A stretch of DNA of 64,000 nt, taken from Halicephalobus mephisto. Lineage: Eukaryota; Nematoda; Chromadorea; Rhabditida; Panagrolaimidae. The stretch is taken from assembly GCA_009193035.1 (NCBI GenBank), contig SWDT01000001.1, positions 1,240,001-1,304,000 of the forward strand, written 5' to 3'. Position numbers and translations under genes: made by a program. The notes beneath the pieces are model-generated. The model worked only from the letters and a program-made list of their open reading frames with translations. It had not been told where the DNA came from and ran no database searches. This document shows, in pieces, positions 45,198 to 56,451 of the stretch; position 1 is the first letter of the stretch, and every line of letters begins with the position of its first letter.

Positions 45198-48161
45198 ATG
45201 TTCGTTTCCAAACGAGTAGCAGACATCTTCCAGGATCAATGTGTCTTTGTAACTGGATTCAGTGGTTTCTTAGGGAAGGTCCTGGTTGAGAAGCTTCTTT
45301 TTTCGACCAATGTTAAGACGATTTATGTGTTGATTCGACCGTTGAAGGGACAGAAACCTCATGAGAGATTGGATAAGATTTTGGAATCTCCTATTTATGA
45401 CAGAATTAGAACTACAGATGATAGGATTCTTCGGAAACTTGTTCCAATTGCGGGGGATTTGATGCATGAGAACTTGGGTCTTAGTGAGGAGGATATTGAG
45501 GAAATTTCTCGGAATGTTTCTATTGTTTTTCATTGTGCAGCTACGGTTAAATTCGACGAAATTTTGAGAATTTCTGTTCAGATGAACTTGATTGGAACGA
45601 GACGACTCTTGGCTCTCTGCCATAAGATGGAGAAACTTATTGTTGGTTTTTTTTGTTTTTTGAATGTAAAATTATTTGGATTTTAGTCCATTGTTCATGC
45701 TAGTACTGCTTATGCAAACTGTGACCTGAGTGAAACTGAAGAAAAAGTCTACAATCCTCCCATCCAACCGGAGCAGATGATCAGTGCCATCGAGTGGATG
45801 GACGATGAGATGCTCAGGACTCTTACTCCAAAACTCCTCGGAAAACGACCTAATACGTACACTTTGACCAAGGCTTTAGCAGAAACTCAACTCTTGGAAG
45901 ATGCTAAAAATCTCCCAATCATCATGATTCGTCCGTCGATTATTGGAGCTATGTGGCGAGAACCTCTTCCTGGATGGACTGACAATGTCAACGGTCCTAC
46001 CGGAATATTTGCTGGGGTGAGATTTATCCGTTCATATGTACAAAAATAGTACAATGAAACGGTTCTAATGTATCAAATATATAATATTTAATGTGCTGAT
46101 GCATTAAATACAATGTACCGATATCAATTTAATGCATCAGATACATCAAAACTGTTTTAATGTATAGGTACATTATATATTATCTATTTTTGTATGTAAG
46201 TTAGATATAGCCCTAGTCTGAATCTAAGATTATGCTTTCGAGCATTTAATGCAGTGCACACAAAAAGAATATACCAAAACGGTTCTAATATATCGGGTAT
46301 ATTATGTTCAATACGTCGATATCAATTCATCAATACATTGAATATAATATATCCGATATATCAGAATCGTTTCAATGTATCGATATCACGTACAAAAAAG
46401 AATACACTAAAACGGTTCTAATATATCGGGTATATTATATTCAATATGTTGATATCATACTTAATTCATCGATATATTGAATATAATATATCCGATATAT
46501 CAGAATCGTTTCAATGTATCAATACAGCAAATATAATTCACCGATACTGTACTTAATGTATCGATATATTACATATATGTGGTACATCAGAATTGTTTCA
46601 ATGTATCGGTAGATTATACACTGTGTACCCATTTTTGTATTTTTTATACAATTTAATTCAGGTTGGAAAAGGAGTCTTGACGAACATGTGTGGAAGTGTC
46701 AAATCGAAAGCCGACATCATTCCTGTGGACGTTGTCTCGAACATGATGATTGTTGCTGGAGCTCATCGGGCTCAAACAAGGTTACTTAATTAATTACTGT
46801 AATTTTTGAAAACTTAATAATTCAGCTATTCCGAGATTCCAGTCATGCACTGTGCTTCTGGAACCTTGAATCCTCTAAAATGGGAAAAAGTTGTCAATTA
46901 TCTGCAGAAGATGTACTTGCAGTATCCCTTGGACGAATGTTATCGCGTGCCTTCTACTCATTTCCACGAAAGCAGAAAATTATTTTTATTAAATTTTTAT
47001 TTGAAACATTACATTCCTGCTCAAATTGTTGATTTGGCTTATAGAATGGTGGGCAAAAAACCTCGGTTTGTTCTTTTTCCGATAAGGATGGTACTGTAGT
47101 ACCAAAACTAGAGTATAGGATATCAAAACTATTTACTATATACCAAAGTCTTCTGTCATACGAAGATTCCTAAAAAAATACAACATGAAGCAGCTACCGT
47201 ATCTCCCAGGAACTTTCGTGCTGGGACCCGCTCTCACACGATATTTTAAACAAAATTTTTTAAAATAATTTAATTTTTATCTTTTATCAATATCAAAGTT
47301 TTCTGTCATACGAAGATTCCTAAAGAATACAACATGAAGCAGCTACCGTATCTCCCAGGAACTTTCGTGCTGGGACCAGTTCTCTCACGATATCTTAAAC
47401 AAAATTTTTTAAAATAATTTAATTTTTATCTTTTATCAATACCAAAGTTTTCAATCATACGAAGATTCCTAAAGAATACAAGATAAAGTACCTACCGTAT
47501 CTCTCAGAGACTTTCGTGCTGGGACCCGCTCTCTCACGATGTCTAACTTTCAAAATATTTAATTTTTGTTTTTTTATCAGATGAAAATTGATTTTTTTCA
47601 GATTCGTGAGAATTTATGGAAAAGTATGGAAAATGATTGAAACGTTGCATTTTTTTACAACCCGTGGATGGAATTTTCAATCACAGAATCTTTTGAATCT
47701 TTGGAACGAACTGAGTGAAGAAGACAAGAAAATTTTCAATTTCGATGTCAGACAAATCAATTGGGACGATTACATGTTTGATTACATCATGGGGATCAAA
47801 GTCTACCTTCTGAAGGAGAACATTGACAACCTCCCTGCTGCGAGATCAAATCTGGCAAGGTATTTTAGTTTTTTTTTTTCAAAGATCTTCGAAAATTTAC
47901 AGATTGAAACAAGTGTCCCTGTATTGGAACGCCGCGGTTTGGGCCGTGGTTGTCCGACTATTTGCTTGGTATGTTGTTGTTGGTTTTTTTTCTTCATTGA
48001 AGCTCTTCAGGAAACGAACACGAGCCCAAAAGTGGTCCATCTGGCTTGCCGGCTTCATTGCCACGTATGCCTTCCAGAATTTCGACTTCCGGTCCTCCGT
48101 CCAAATGAAGAGTCTGGAGGAATACAAAAGAAGCTCAGCTCTTGTCAAGTCTTTTAGCTAA
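45198..48161 (+). CDS. FAR: Fatty acyl-CoA reductase
   Basis: NADPH-dependent reduction of long-chain fatty acyl-CoA to fatty alcohol, used for ether lipids and waxes; vertebrate enzymes are peroxisomal. Exons 45198-45641, 45687-46016, 46662-46780, 46826-47065, 47602-47859, 47903-47968 and 48011-48161 give 535 residues, close to the usual 515. The Rossmann NAD(P)-binding start is VFVTGFSGFLGKVLVEKLL (residues 14-32; TG-x-GFLG, with F-S where A-T is common). Further motifs are VFHCAATVKFDE, VHASTAYANCDL, the catalytic YxxxK in NTYTLTKALAE, and IIMIRPSIIGAMWREPLPGW. The C-terminal 'sterile' domain has NFDVRQINWDDYMFDYIMGI. Hydrophobic C-terminal segments (WNAAVWAVVVRLFAW; IWLAGFIATYAF) fit membrane anchoring. 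TTTAG seven bases before the ATG suggests trans-splicing. Two introns hold unusual repeats. Confidence 0.93.
46030..46640. repeat. Nested inverted repeats in FAR intron 2
   Basis: The 645-bp intron 46017-46661 is almost entirely self-complementary. AAAACGGTTCTAATATATCG and GGTATATTATATTCAATA recur with their inverse, ATTGAATATAATATATCCGA and TATATCAGAATCGTTTCAAT. At least two adjacent hairpin units are present (about 46260-46385 and 46395-46520), with degenerate flanking copies. A third partial copy runs at 46500-46640. Confidence 0.8.
47141..47560. repeat. Three tandem ~155-bp copies in FAR intron 4
   Basis: Copies start near 47139, 47291 and 47443. Each contains CATACGAAGATTCCTAAA, AGCAGCTACCGTATCTCCCA and GGAACTTTCGTGCTGGGACC, then an AT-rich tail. 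The first two are nearly identical; the third is shorter and more diverged. Confidence 0.85.
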
Positions 48162-48382
48162 AGAATTTACTCATTTCTCTTCTGTCAACAACCCAAATAT
48201 GAATTTTTCTGTTTTTGTTCCTTCAGGAAATACAACACTTGTTTAACAAGTTTACAGCTCGAAAACCTAACACCCTTTGGTAATTCTAAAAGTTCAACAA
48301 AGACGAGAGCACCGGGAAAGAGTAGTAACATCGACCAAGTTTTCCAAGGTAGAAACCCGAGTAGGTGATCCACAACGAGGGC

Positions 48383-50980
48383 TTAAATGTGGTCTTCGTC
48401 GGTTTGATGACCATTTATTCCATTTTCGGCAATGCTTATTGTTTGGTCTTCTGTAGTCCCTCTTTTTTTCAATGCAGTGAATCTGAAACAAAAAGTATTT
48501 TTATTCTTTTCAAATAATTTAGTCGTTTTCTGGTTCTTTTGAAACTTGAGATTTCCCGGCTTTTTGGCTGTTTGACTTTCCACTTTTGGCTCAAAACACA
48601 GAAGTCTAGGATATCGGGCCTCAAACAAACAAATGCCAAGAAAATGTTTCCAAATTAACCCTAGGAAATTCAAGTTCCGCATGAAAATCGATGATGTGCT
48701 TACCTTGGAGGTCCGTATTTGCTCTTGAAACTTTCGCTTCGCATCACAATTTGGATCGTGCGGAATCGACAACAGAGCATTTCTCGGAAAGGAACCCGGA
48801 ACTCTCGGTTGTACTTACAGTAGATGAGGGGATTCAGCATACTGTAATGGCTGTTGTTGAGGTTTAAGGGGATCTGTCTTACCTGTTGAAATATCCGAGC
48901 CAGAGGGTGAGGATGTCCAGCCACTTCGGGAGGGATGAGACAAGTTTCTGGGACTTGAGGAGAGCGAGGATGAAGAAGGGCAGCCAGCAGATGATGAAGA
49001 CACTCATGATGATCCCGAGGGTCTTGCGGGCTTTGTCCTCGCCTTTCTCGGTGGATCTGCTATGCATCTGAAGACGAGCTTTATTTCCCCAAATGGATAA
49101 AATTCCAATTTCAACCAGAGGAGTTCTGACGGCACTCAAGAAGGTACTCGGTCTGTGGAACCTCTTCGGCGAGTTCTCGCTGCTTCTGGAGTAATTATCG
49201 TTCAGCTTGGCATCGATCATGAATTCGCCTTCGTTGTTGTTTCCACAGATGCCGTCTCTATTATTATTCGTGTCTTCTCTGATGGTCAAACTCCATTTTG
49301 TTGCTATATGGTCTTTCGTCCTCAATCTCTTCGCTGCTCTCCACATCTGGACGTACAAAATAACCATTATAAGACACGGTCCATAAAACGAGATCATGGT
49401 AGCGTAGATTTGGTAGACTTGATTCTGTGGAACCTGAAACCAATTTTCTTCAAGAAAAACTGCGGTTTTATTTTTATCATTTTTATATAGATGGCGATTT
49501 GAGTGTTTTTCTCCCACGGCGATGTGATGAAAAACATACTGTAAACTAGTTTCTTTTGAAATCACAAAATTGACATTATTTTTAGTTCAATTTGTGAATC
49601 GGGAAAATTTGGGTGCATCTGGTCGATCAACAAAAACGAAAATTAAAATTTTCCCCGCAACAATATAATTGATGTTCTTCTAAAAATACCTCTAGGAAAT
49701 TGAAAATCTGTTATTTCCCTCCAAGGTACAGATGATATGCTGGCGGATGGCCAGAGGGATTATTTGCTTCCAATGAAATAAAAAATTCAGCTTCATCGAC
49801 GGATTATAGGAAATCCGAGCACGAAAAGGAATTCCTAAAGTTTGAAGAGTTGTATCTTTCTCGTCATCAAACTGTTCGATAAATTATGTTCGAAAAACGC
49901 CACCAACTATGTTTTTTTAAATGGGAAAGTTCCGGTGGTCTAAAAAAAACCATTCAAAATTCAAATCTCAAGGGTATAACAAATTTTAGTTTGTTTTTGA
50001 GCGGTGTTCACTTTGAAGCTTTTACAGACGGTTTTTATGGACTTTATAGCTCGGGGAAACGGCCAAGACGATCAACAACAATAATCCATAATCGACAGAT
50101 GTAAAGGAAATCCCTTTGTCGCCGTCCTTAGCCAATATTTTTTGCGGTCAAGTCGACAGCCGTTCGGAAATAATAAACGAAACCGGATTTTACATCTCAT
50201 TTCGGATTTCGGGCGACAGGAATGACAGCTCATTTTAGGCATGAAAAATTTGTTAAATTTTCACTGATAAAATTACTTTTGTTAAAAGTGGATATAAAAT
50301 TGGCGATATGGAAGAACATTCCAAAGTAGTTTTTTTTTTAATATGTTTTGAAATAAACACAAACCTGACAGGCATGTTCGATTCTGCTCCAGGGCAGCAC
50401 AATCAGGGGAGTCACACTTACGAGAAGAGCCCCAATCCAGACAATAGCGATGTATCCGAGCATTCGACGCCGAGTTCTCTTGGCACAGTAACGGAGAGGT
50501 CTCGTAACGACCAAGTAACGGTCGACACTGATGAGACACAGATTCAGGATCGAAGCTGTGCAAAGAGTCAAGTCGGCCGAAGTCCAGAATCGACAAGCAA
50601 AGTCCCCTGGAATTCAAGACTAACGAGATAATAAGAATTTTCCTACCCAAAATCCACCGATCTTCAACAATATAGACCAAAGCCATAGGCATGACAAATA
50701 AGCCGACACTGAAATCAGCTACAGCCAATGATATCAGGAGTAAATTCGCAGGTTGTTGTTTGAGTTTCCGAACCATTAATATAGCTAGACAAACCATGGC
50801 ATTACCTATAATTGTGGCGAGAATCAGAATGGAAGCTGTGACGCAAATAAGGACCGCAACCATGGGATTTTGATCGAAGATGGTTTCGCTCCTCGGTGGT
50901 TCCGTCGGAGAAGGTCCTTGAAGATGGTTGGCTTTCGTCACTCTTTGGATCGATAATAATAGCCTTGTTGTTGCATCCAT
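48383..50980 (-). CDS. Biogenic amine-type GPCR (5-HT/tyramine/octopamine class)
   Basis: Exons 50980-50647, 50606-50365, 49433-48883, 48850-48704 and 48482-48383 give 457 residues. TM1 [22 protein letters not shown]2 with [16 protein letters not shown]3 [18 protein letters not shown] with the amine-binding Asp in SAD-LTLC; DRY present ([15 protein letters not shown]). TM4 [22 protein letters not shown]5 with [20 protein letters not shown] and no paired catechol-type serines. The third loop is long (about 130 residues, polar). TM6 is [18 protein letters not shown] and TM7 ends [15 protein letters not shown] after TM7 is a palmitoylation candidate. The pattern [15 protein letters not shown] and CWLPFF places it among serotonin/tyramine/octopamine receptors; which amine cannot be told from sequence. 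Intron 2 is 931 bp. FAR ends 221 bp away on the other strand. Confidence 0.9.
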
Positions 50981-51205
50981 ATTGATTAAATTGCTTTAGA
51001 ATTAGAGAAAATACAACACGTTATTGTCGAGAAATATTCATACATAATAATCAAACTTGTAAATTTGACGAAAATAGAACGTGATTCTGCATAACAAAAT
51101 TATTATAAAAAACAGAAAAATAAAACGAAATTTGAGGAAAACGGTGTGGGGCGGGCTCTTGAACTTTGATATCTTGGTTTAGACAGAACCTGCTGGTACA
51201 AAAGT

Positions 51206-51532
51206 CTAGCAGATGGATCGACAGGAATGACGGAAGGCGGAGTCAGACATGTTCGAACCGTATTTGTCTATTGGCGTCAATTGGTCGATTCTGAATTCGG
51301 TCTGAAGAGTGCTTTTGTTGGTTTGCCGTTTATTTAGTACGTCAAAGCTTCTGCTGAAACAACAGAACCAGGAGGAAACCGGAGGAGCCGAGCTCCGGAG
51401 GACACGCCCTGGTTTTCCTTCGGGAAGAAATACTCTGGTTCTTTGTTTTCTGCAGGTCATAATCAGCTTCTCCATTTCGGATGGACAGTTATTTCCAAGT
51501 TGTGGGAACTTCTTGATGGGTCCATCAGCCAT
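51206..51532 (-). CDS. Hypothetical small protein, 108 residues
   Basis: Complete ATG-to-stop ORF in a stretch of higher GC than its surroundings. Composition is protein-like and basic, with seven Cys (EMEKLIMTCRKQRTRVFLPE; SSWFCCFSRSFDVLNKRQ). It shows no signal peptide, TM helix or known motif. Could be a real lineage-specific gene or exon, or chance. Confidence 0.3.
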   Translation of the reverse strand: MADGPIKKFPQLGNNCPSEMEKLIMTCRKQRTRVFLPEGKPGRVLRSSAPPVSSWFCCFSRSFDVLNKRQTNKSTLQTEFRIDQLTPIDKYGSNMSDSAFRHSCRSIC

Positions 51533-51779
51533 GATATCAAGATCCTTGGGAAATGAAGAGAATCAAAAGAGCAAAGTCGCAAATGGAACAACGTAACCGA
51601 TCCTCTGAGAATCCGACAAAGTTCTTCCTTTTCGGAATAAAAATAGAAAAAACTGCTTCAAGACCGGGAAACCAGTAATTCTGAAGGTCTGTGATTTATG
51701 TCGGCCCTATAGCTAAGGCCGTTTCCACCGACCGATACGAAACAGATGTGCAATAAAGTTCTCAAATGCATTACCATCA

Positions 51780-52110
51780 AAAAATTTTCGGAATTATATA
51801 TTTAAAATCACTGATTTTCAGAATTATATTTCTGAAATTAATGATTTTCAGAATTATATTTCTGAAATTAATGATTTTTAAAAATGATAATTTTTAAAAT
51901 TAATAATTTTTAAAATTTATAATTTTTAAAATTTATAATTTTTAAAATTTATAATTTTTGGAATCAGATTTTTAAAATTAATGGTTTTAAAATTATGTTT
52001 TAAAATTAATCATTTTTAGAATCACTAGTTTTTAAAATTAATCATTTTTGAAATTGATAATTTTTAAAATTAATAACTTTTAGAATTGATAATTTTTGGA
52101 ATTTATCTTT
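51780..52110. repeat. Degenerate AT tandem repeat
   Basis: Roughly 15 copies of a unit near 18-20 bp, typified by AATTTATAATTTTTAAAATT and AATTATATTTCTGAAATTA. Noncoding. Confidence 0.85.
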
Positions 52111-55100
52111 ATTCATTTGGAAAATTGAAAGAATTTGGGGAAACTAATTTATAAGTCTATTTCTGGATGTACTTTCATTTGTCATTGAATTTTTATAAAA
52201 GTGTTAACACAATAATTCGAAGCATCTAAATGAAATTTGCAAGATGAATCTTGTTTCTGACGCCAGTCAGCCCCAGGAATGGCTTCGTGTGGCCTTCATT
52301 CTCGTTTTCTAATTATCTTCATTTGGGAAACGCAAGACCGATTGCTGACATTCCTAAAATATTCCCCCACTTCAGGCTTTCCGAATAATTTTTCTTATTC
52401 AATTTACAATTCATGTTTTGGACGAGTTCTCACATTTTTCAATTTTCTGAAGCAAATTCATTCCTGACCTTTTGAGAGATAACTTGAAGGTATTTTCTGA
52501 GGAAAATACTGGCAATAATTTTGGCTGTTTCCGGAAGAAAGAAAACTTGGTCATTGACATGAAGTACTCTGTTTTGACTGGGGTCCTGGCGTGTTTTGGT
52601 CATAACTTTATTGTTTATGGTTTAAGGAACTTTATTCTCCAACTAAGGCCGAAAACCGTTGTTATTGTAAAACTTGAAAATTTACGAGTTTTTATGTTTG
52701 TTTTCAGACCCGTTTTATGAAAAATTAATGTCTTAGCCGGATAAACTTAGTTTTTTTCAGCGAACTCACCTTGAAGTACTTTGACGTGTGTCATCTTTAT
52801 CCGATTTTATATCATTGAATTTTGGGACGAATAAATAGGAAATTCTTTCTTAACTTGTCTGGAGAATACTAAAATAAAAATTCTTTTGCCGACGGCGATA
52901 GATGTGGACAAGGAAGAACCTGGGGCAATTTGTCTTTCTCTCATCTTCTTGATTGTCTGCAAAGTACCAAAGAGGGGATCTAACGTTTGGTTTGAAGTTC
53001 TAAGAAGCCAAAAATCCACAAGAATCCTTCGTTCCCATGCAAAAAACTCCTTCTTACACCCATGGCGACAGCTATCGATAACGACTAATGGCTAGTCTAT
53101 AAAGATTCCATAAAAGGCGTAAATTTGCCATTTTTGTGGGAATGCTTCTCCTAACTTCAATAGTTGTTCTTGTCTCGATGTGGCTTCGTCCTACTTGACT
53201 TTTTGACAAAGCCAAAATCAATTAAAATTTTGGCATTTTTTTATGAATTATAAAATATATTAGAAACAAATAAATTTATTTTTTAATTTTAAGGATAATT
53301 TTGAAAAGTTCCTCAAGTTTAAGGACATGTTGGAACATTGATTCCCATTGGGTCTTAATGAATTGGTTTTCCTTATTTTGTTCCGTGAACCGCTCTCGTT
53401 TGTACAGCCTTCTTTTTATTCCTTGGCTCTGGATTCGACACTAAATGAGAAATTGAGAACATGGTCTCGGATTTTTGCTCAATTATTCCATTTTTTCCTT
53501 TTACTTCCGGGCCATTTTTGGAACTGTTTTTGTTAATTTTCTGATTTTTAATTTTTAAAAATTAAGTGTATTATTTAAATATAATTTGTGAAAATTGATT
53601 TTCAATTGTTTTAAAAAAGAATAATACTTCAGTTTCCAGAAGACAGGTGTTATATCCGGTGGAGTATTTCGAAATATGCAGAATATGCTGGTGACGGGTC
53701 GAACAACCCGTGCGGAGTCCGTGGGAGTCTGTCTGGGGCTTTCTGATCAGCAACAGAATCTTCTCGGGACAGGAATTACTAACAACGGGCAAAATTTACA
53801 TCCCAACAGAATCAGAAGACGTTCTACCAGAAGACGTCTTTCCCAAGTCCAGAAAGCAATTAATTTCTGTCAATGGGCTAATAAAAGGTTCGTTTTTATC
53901 AATTATTACGTTTAAAAATTTCCGTCTAATCAAGCATGGAGAAAATTCCAAGAACAAAATGGCTTTTCATTTCTTGCTACGTTTGCGCCTGTCCAGTGCA
54001 AAGTAGAAGCAAAACAACCAAAGCTGGACCCTCCGATGCCAAGCAACTTGGTGTCGGATGTTCATTCTTTCCTTTTTGCCAGTTTGGCAGTTCTTCTTTG
54101 TCGATAACTGGGTTAAGAAAGGAATGAATCGACTTTATGAATTCAAATTTGCAATCATCTTTATCAAAAATCGAAAAATCCATTGTTTGTAATTGCATTT
54201 CCTATTTTCTGAAGACATCGAATGTTTTGTTCCTGACTAAAGTCGGTCATAATAGTCCATTGAATTCGGATTTCATTTTTGAATTTTTTATTTTTCGTTT
54301 ATTTTTTATATTAATTTATTTCATTATATCGTAATTTTTTCGAGCAATATTTCAGTTATCTTTTTAGTTTGATGTGCACTTAATGATAGAAATTTAATTT
54401 TCTCGATTTTTCACCTTGCATTTATAAATAACTAAGACCAAGTAAAAATTCTGTTTTTTTCTTTTGGAGCTCTATTTCAGCTAAATACATTGAGCAAAGC
54501 CTTCATTGACTTGTTACTTTTTCGTCAAAAAAGAACTTTCAACGACACTCTGGATGTATGTCGCGAATATTAATCTTTTTTTACTCTTTTTGCAACAGCA
54601 AAAATCAAATTTTTTAACAGTTGTTTTTTAAAATTAATTTTCATTTAATTACACCATTTATTGTTCTGTCCTTTGACAATTCGAAGGCCTGGAATTTTGT
54701 TTTCTCATCTCGTTCAAGGCTTCCGTCCTGGTATTCATCCATAGAAAATGCCACATGTCTTTCGTTGAGTTGTCTGAACCAGTAAAGCATTCTTTGCTTT
54801 ATCTTCCAGAAATCGGCTTAGTCATTTTTTGTGGTTGCTAAGTACCTCAGAATATACGTTTTTGTTCGTTTTTCATTTGGATAAAAATCAGAAAATTTTA
54901 TTGTGTAATGTCTTCTCATCTCACGGATTCGTTTTTCATTCCGGATTTATCTCGAAAAAAGAAGCTTAAATGATCTTTGTTGATTCTTAATTTTATACAA
55001 TTTGACGTTTTTCAATTTTGTTTTATTTTTCCAAAATAGCGGTTTCTGGATAACAATAACAAGGTTCAATCCTTCCCCAGAGGGACACAGGAAGAGCTTT

Positions 55101-55250
55101 TGTCAACCAAATTCGTCCGTTTTTATTTTTTAAAACTTTGAATTTAGACAAAAACGACCAAGTTGTAATTCAAAAATTGATAAATTTATTTTTATCGTGT
55201 CTGAAAATTGACCGCGAAAAATTGTCAGTCTATAATAAAGTTGACAGGAG

Positions 55251-55502
55251 ATGAAGTCGTCCAAGATCGTCCTTCCCCAGAAGGTCCAGGACGTATCTGC
55301 CTGGGCCGAGAAGCAGTTCAACAAAGCCGCTGTCTTCATCAGGACCATGAGTATCTCCCAGCAAGAACAGAACGATGAAGACAACCTCGAAGCAATAAGA
55401 GCCCAGTTTGTTTTTTGTATTTTTGCCAAATACTGGCATAGTTTCGAATGCCAAAAATGTCTCCTAAAATACCAACTTCTAAATGCACTTTTGGGAAACT
55501 AA
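55251..55502 (+). CDS. Hypothetical ORF, possible first exon
   Basis: The first 51 codons are strongly protein-like and locally GC-rich (MKSSKIVLPQKVQDVSAWAE; AVFIRTMSISQQEQNDEDNL), and the rest resembles AT-rich noncoding DNA. That suggests an exon ending near 55405-55420, where GTTTGT and GTATTT are weak donors. It lies 1.2 kb upstream of the Munc13-4 start on the same strand and could be an alternative first exon, but no in-frame join could be shown. Confidence 0.35.
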   Translation: MKSSKIVLPQKVQDVSAWAEKQFNKAAVFIRTMSISQQEQNDEDNLEAIRAQFVFCIFAKYWHSFECQKCLLKYQLLNALLGN

Positions 55503-56451
55503 TTAAAAAACAATTTTTTATTTAAGTTTTGTCTTGACGAAAATGATGGTATCTTCTATCGTACTTTTTAATGAGTTTTTTTTGTTTTTGAAAAAGTTTA
55601 AATTTTAAAATTTGTTAGAAAACAGTAATTTTGACCTAAGTCGTTGCGTTGGAGCCCGAGAGAGGTCATCATCGCCGTCGGCACCACGGTTGAACAACTT
55701 TTTTAAAATTAATTTTTAAAATAATATTCTTTTTTCATTATTTTCTTTAAAAGTTACTTTTTTCAAAATAGTAATTATCGACGGTATACACTCTAATTTT
55801 TCGTTTTTATTCATTTTTGTCGATTGAAAATTAAAGTAGTTTCGAAAATGGATAAAAATCGGTTTTCTCCTCCCCCGAGGGTGCCGTTTGCCACCTCGTT
55901 TGTGACTGCTGCTGGCTTTTACTCACCGGTATTTGCAGTTCTCCAAGCTGGTTAGCTTACTCGTTAAGTGCTCACCAAAAGCAGATTTTACCCGTGAAAA
56001 CTGGCTTCATTCATTTACGTTTTTTCTATTATGTTGAAAATTGAACAAAATTCGGATTAATTTGGCTTATTTTAACATTTTTTGTGAAAACACAAGTTGG
56101 TAACGCCTCTTCTCTCGCGCATGGCTATTTGATACTGGCCAAGACGATGTTGTTTCCTTTTCAAGACCCGTTTTCCTGGTTTCAGTTCTGACTAGCTGCG
56201 TAACTTTTTTGCCCATTTTATCCTCCTCAGAAGGCTTTTAAGAGCAGGAAGACCAGAAAAGAGAGCTCCAGCTTGCTCTCACCAGCATCATCATTCATTT
56301 ATTGTTCTGTTTTTACCAAACACCTCGCGAGAGCCTCATTTTTTAAATCCACTTGGGTCAATTAAGGATTAAAGCTATCCTGCACAGATATACTGGTTTA
56401 ATCGAGTTTGCCATGATCTAAATTCCTCTGCACAGACGACATTTAGTGTCG
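55503..56451. other. 5' flank of Munc13-4 gene
   Basis: No gene. GC-richer patches at 55640-55690 and 55860-55960. An acceptor-like CTCTGCACAG ends 17 bases before the Munc13-4 ATG, which points to a 5' UTR intron or trans-splicing. Confidence 0.45.

Larger units (their letters stand above)
50981..55250. other. Large gene-poor spacer
   Basis: 4.3 kb upstream of the amine receptor. Apart from one possible ORF at 51206-51532 and AT repeats at 51780-52110, only short, unsupported ORFs occur. The first 250 bp should include the receptor promoter. No tRNA, rRNA or known TE coding sequence recognised. Confidence 0.45.
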
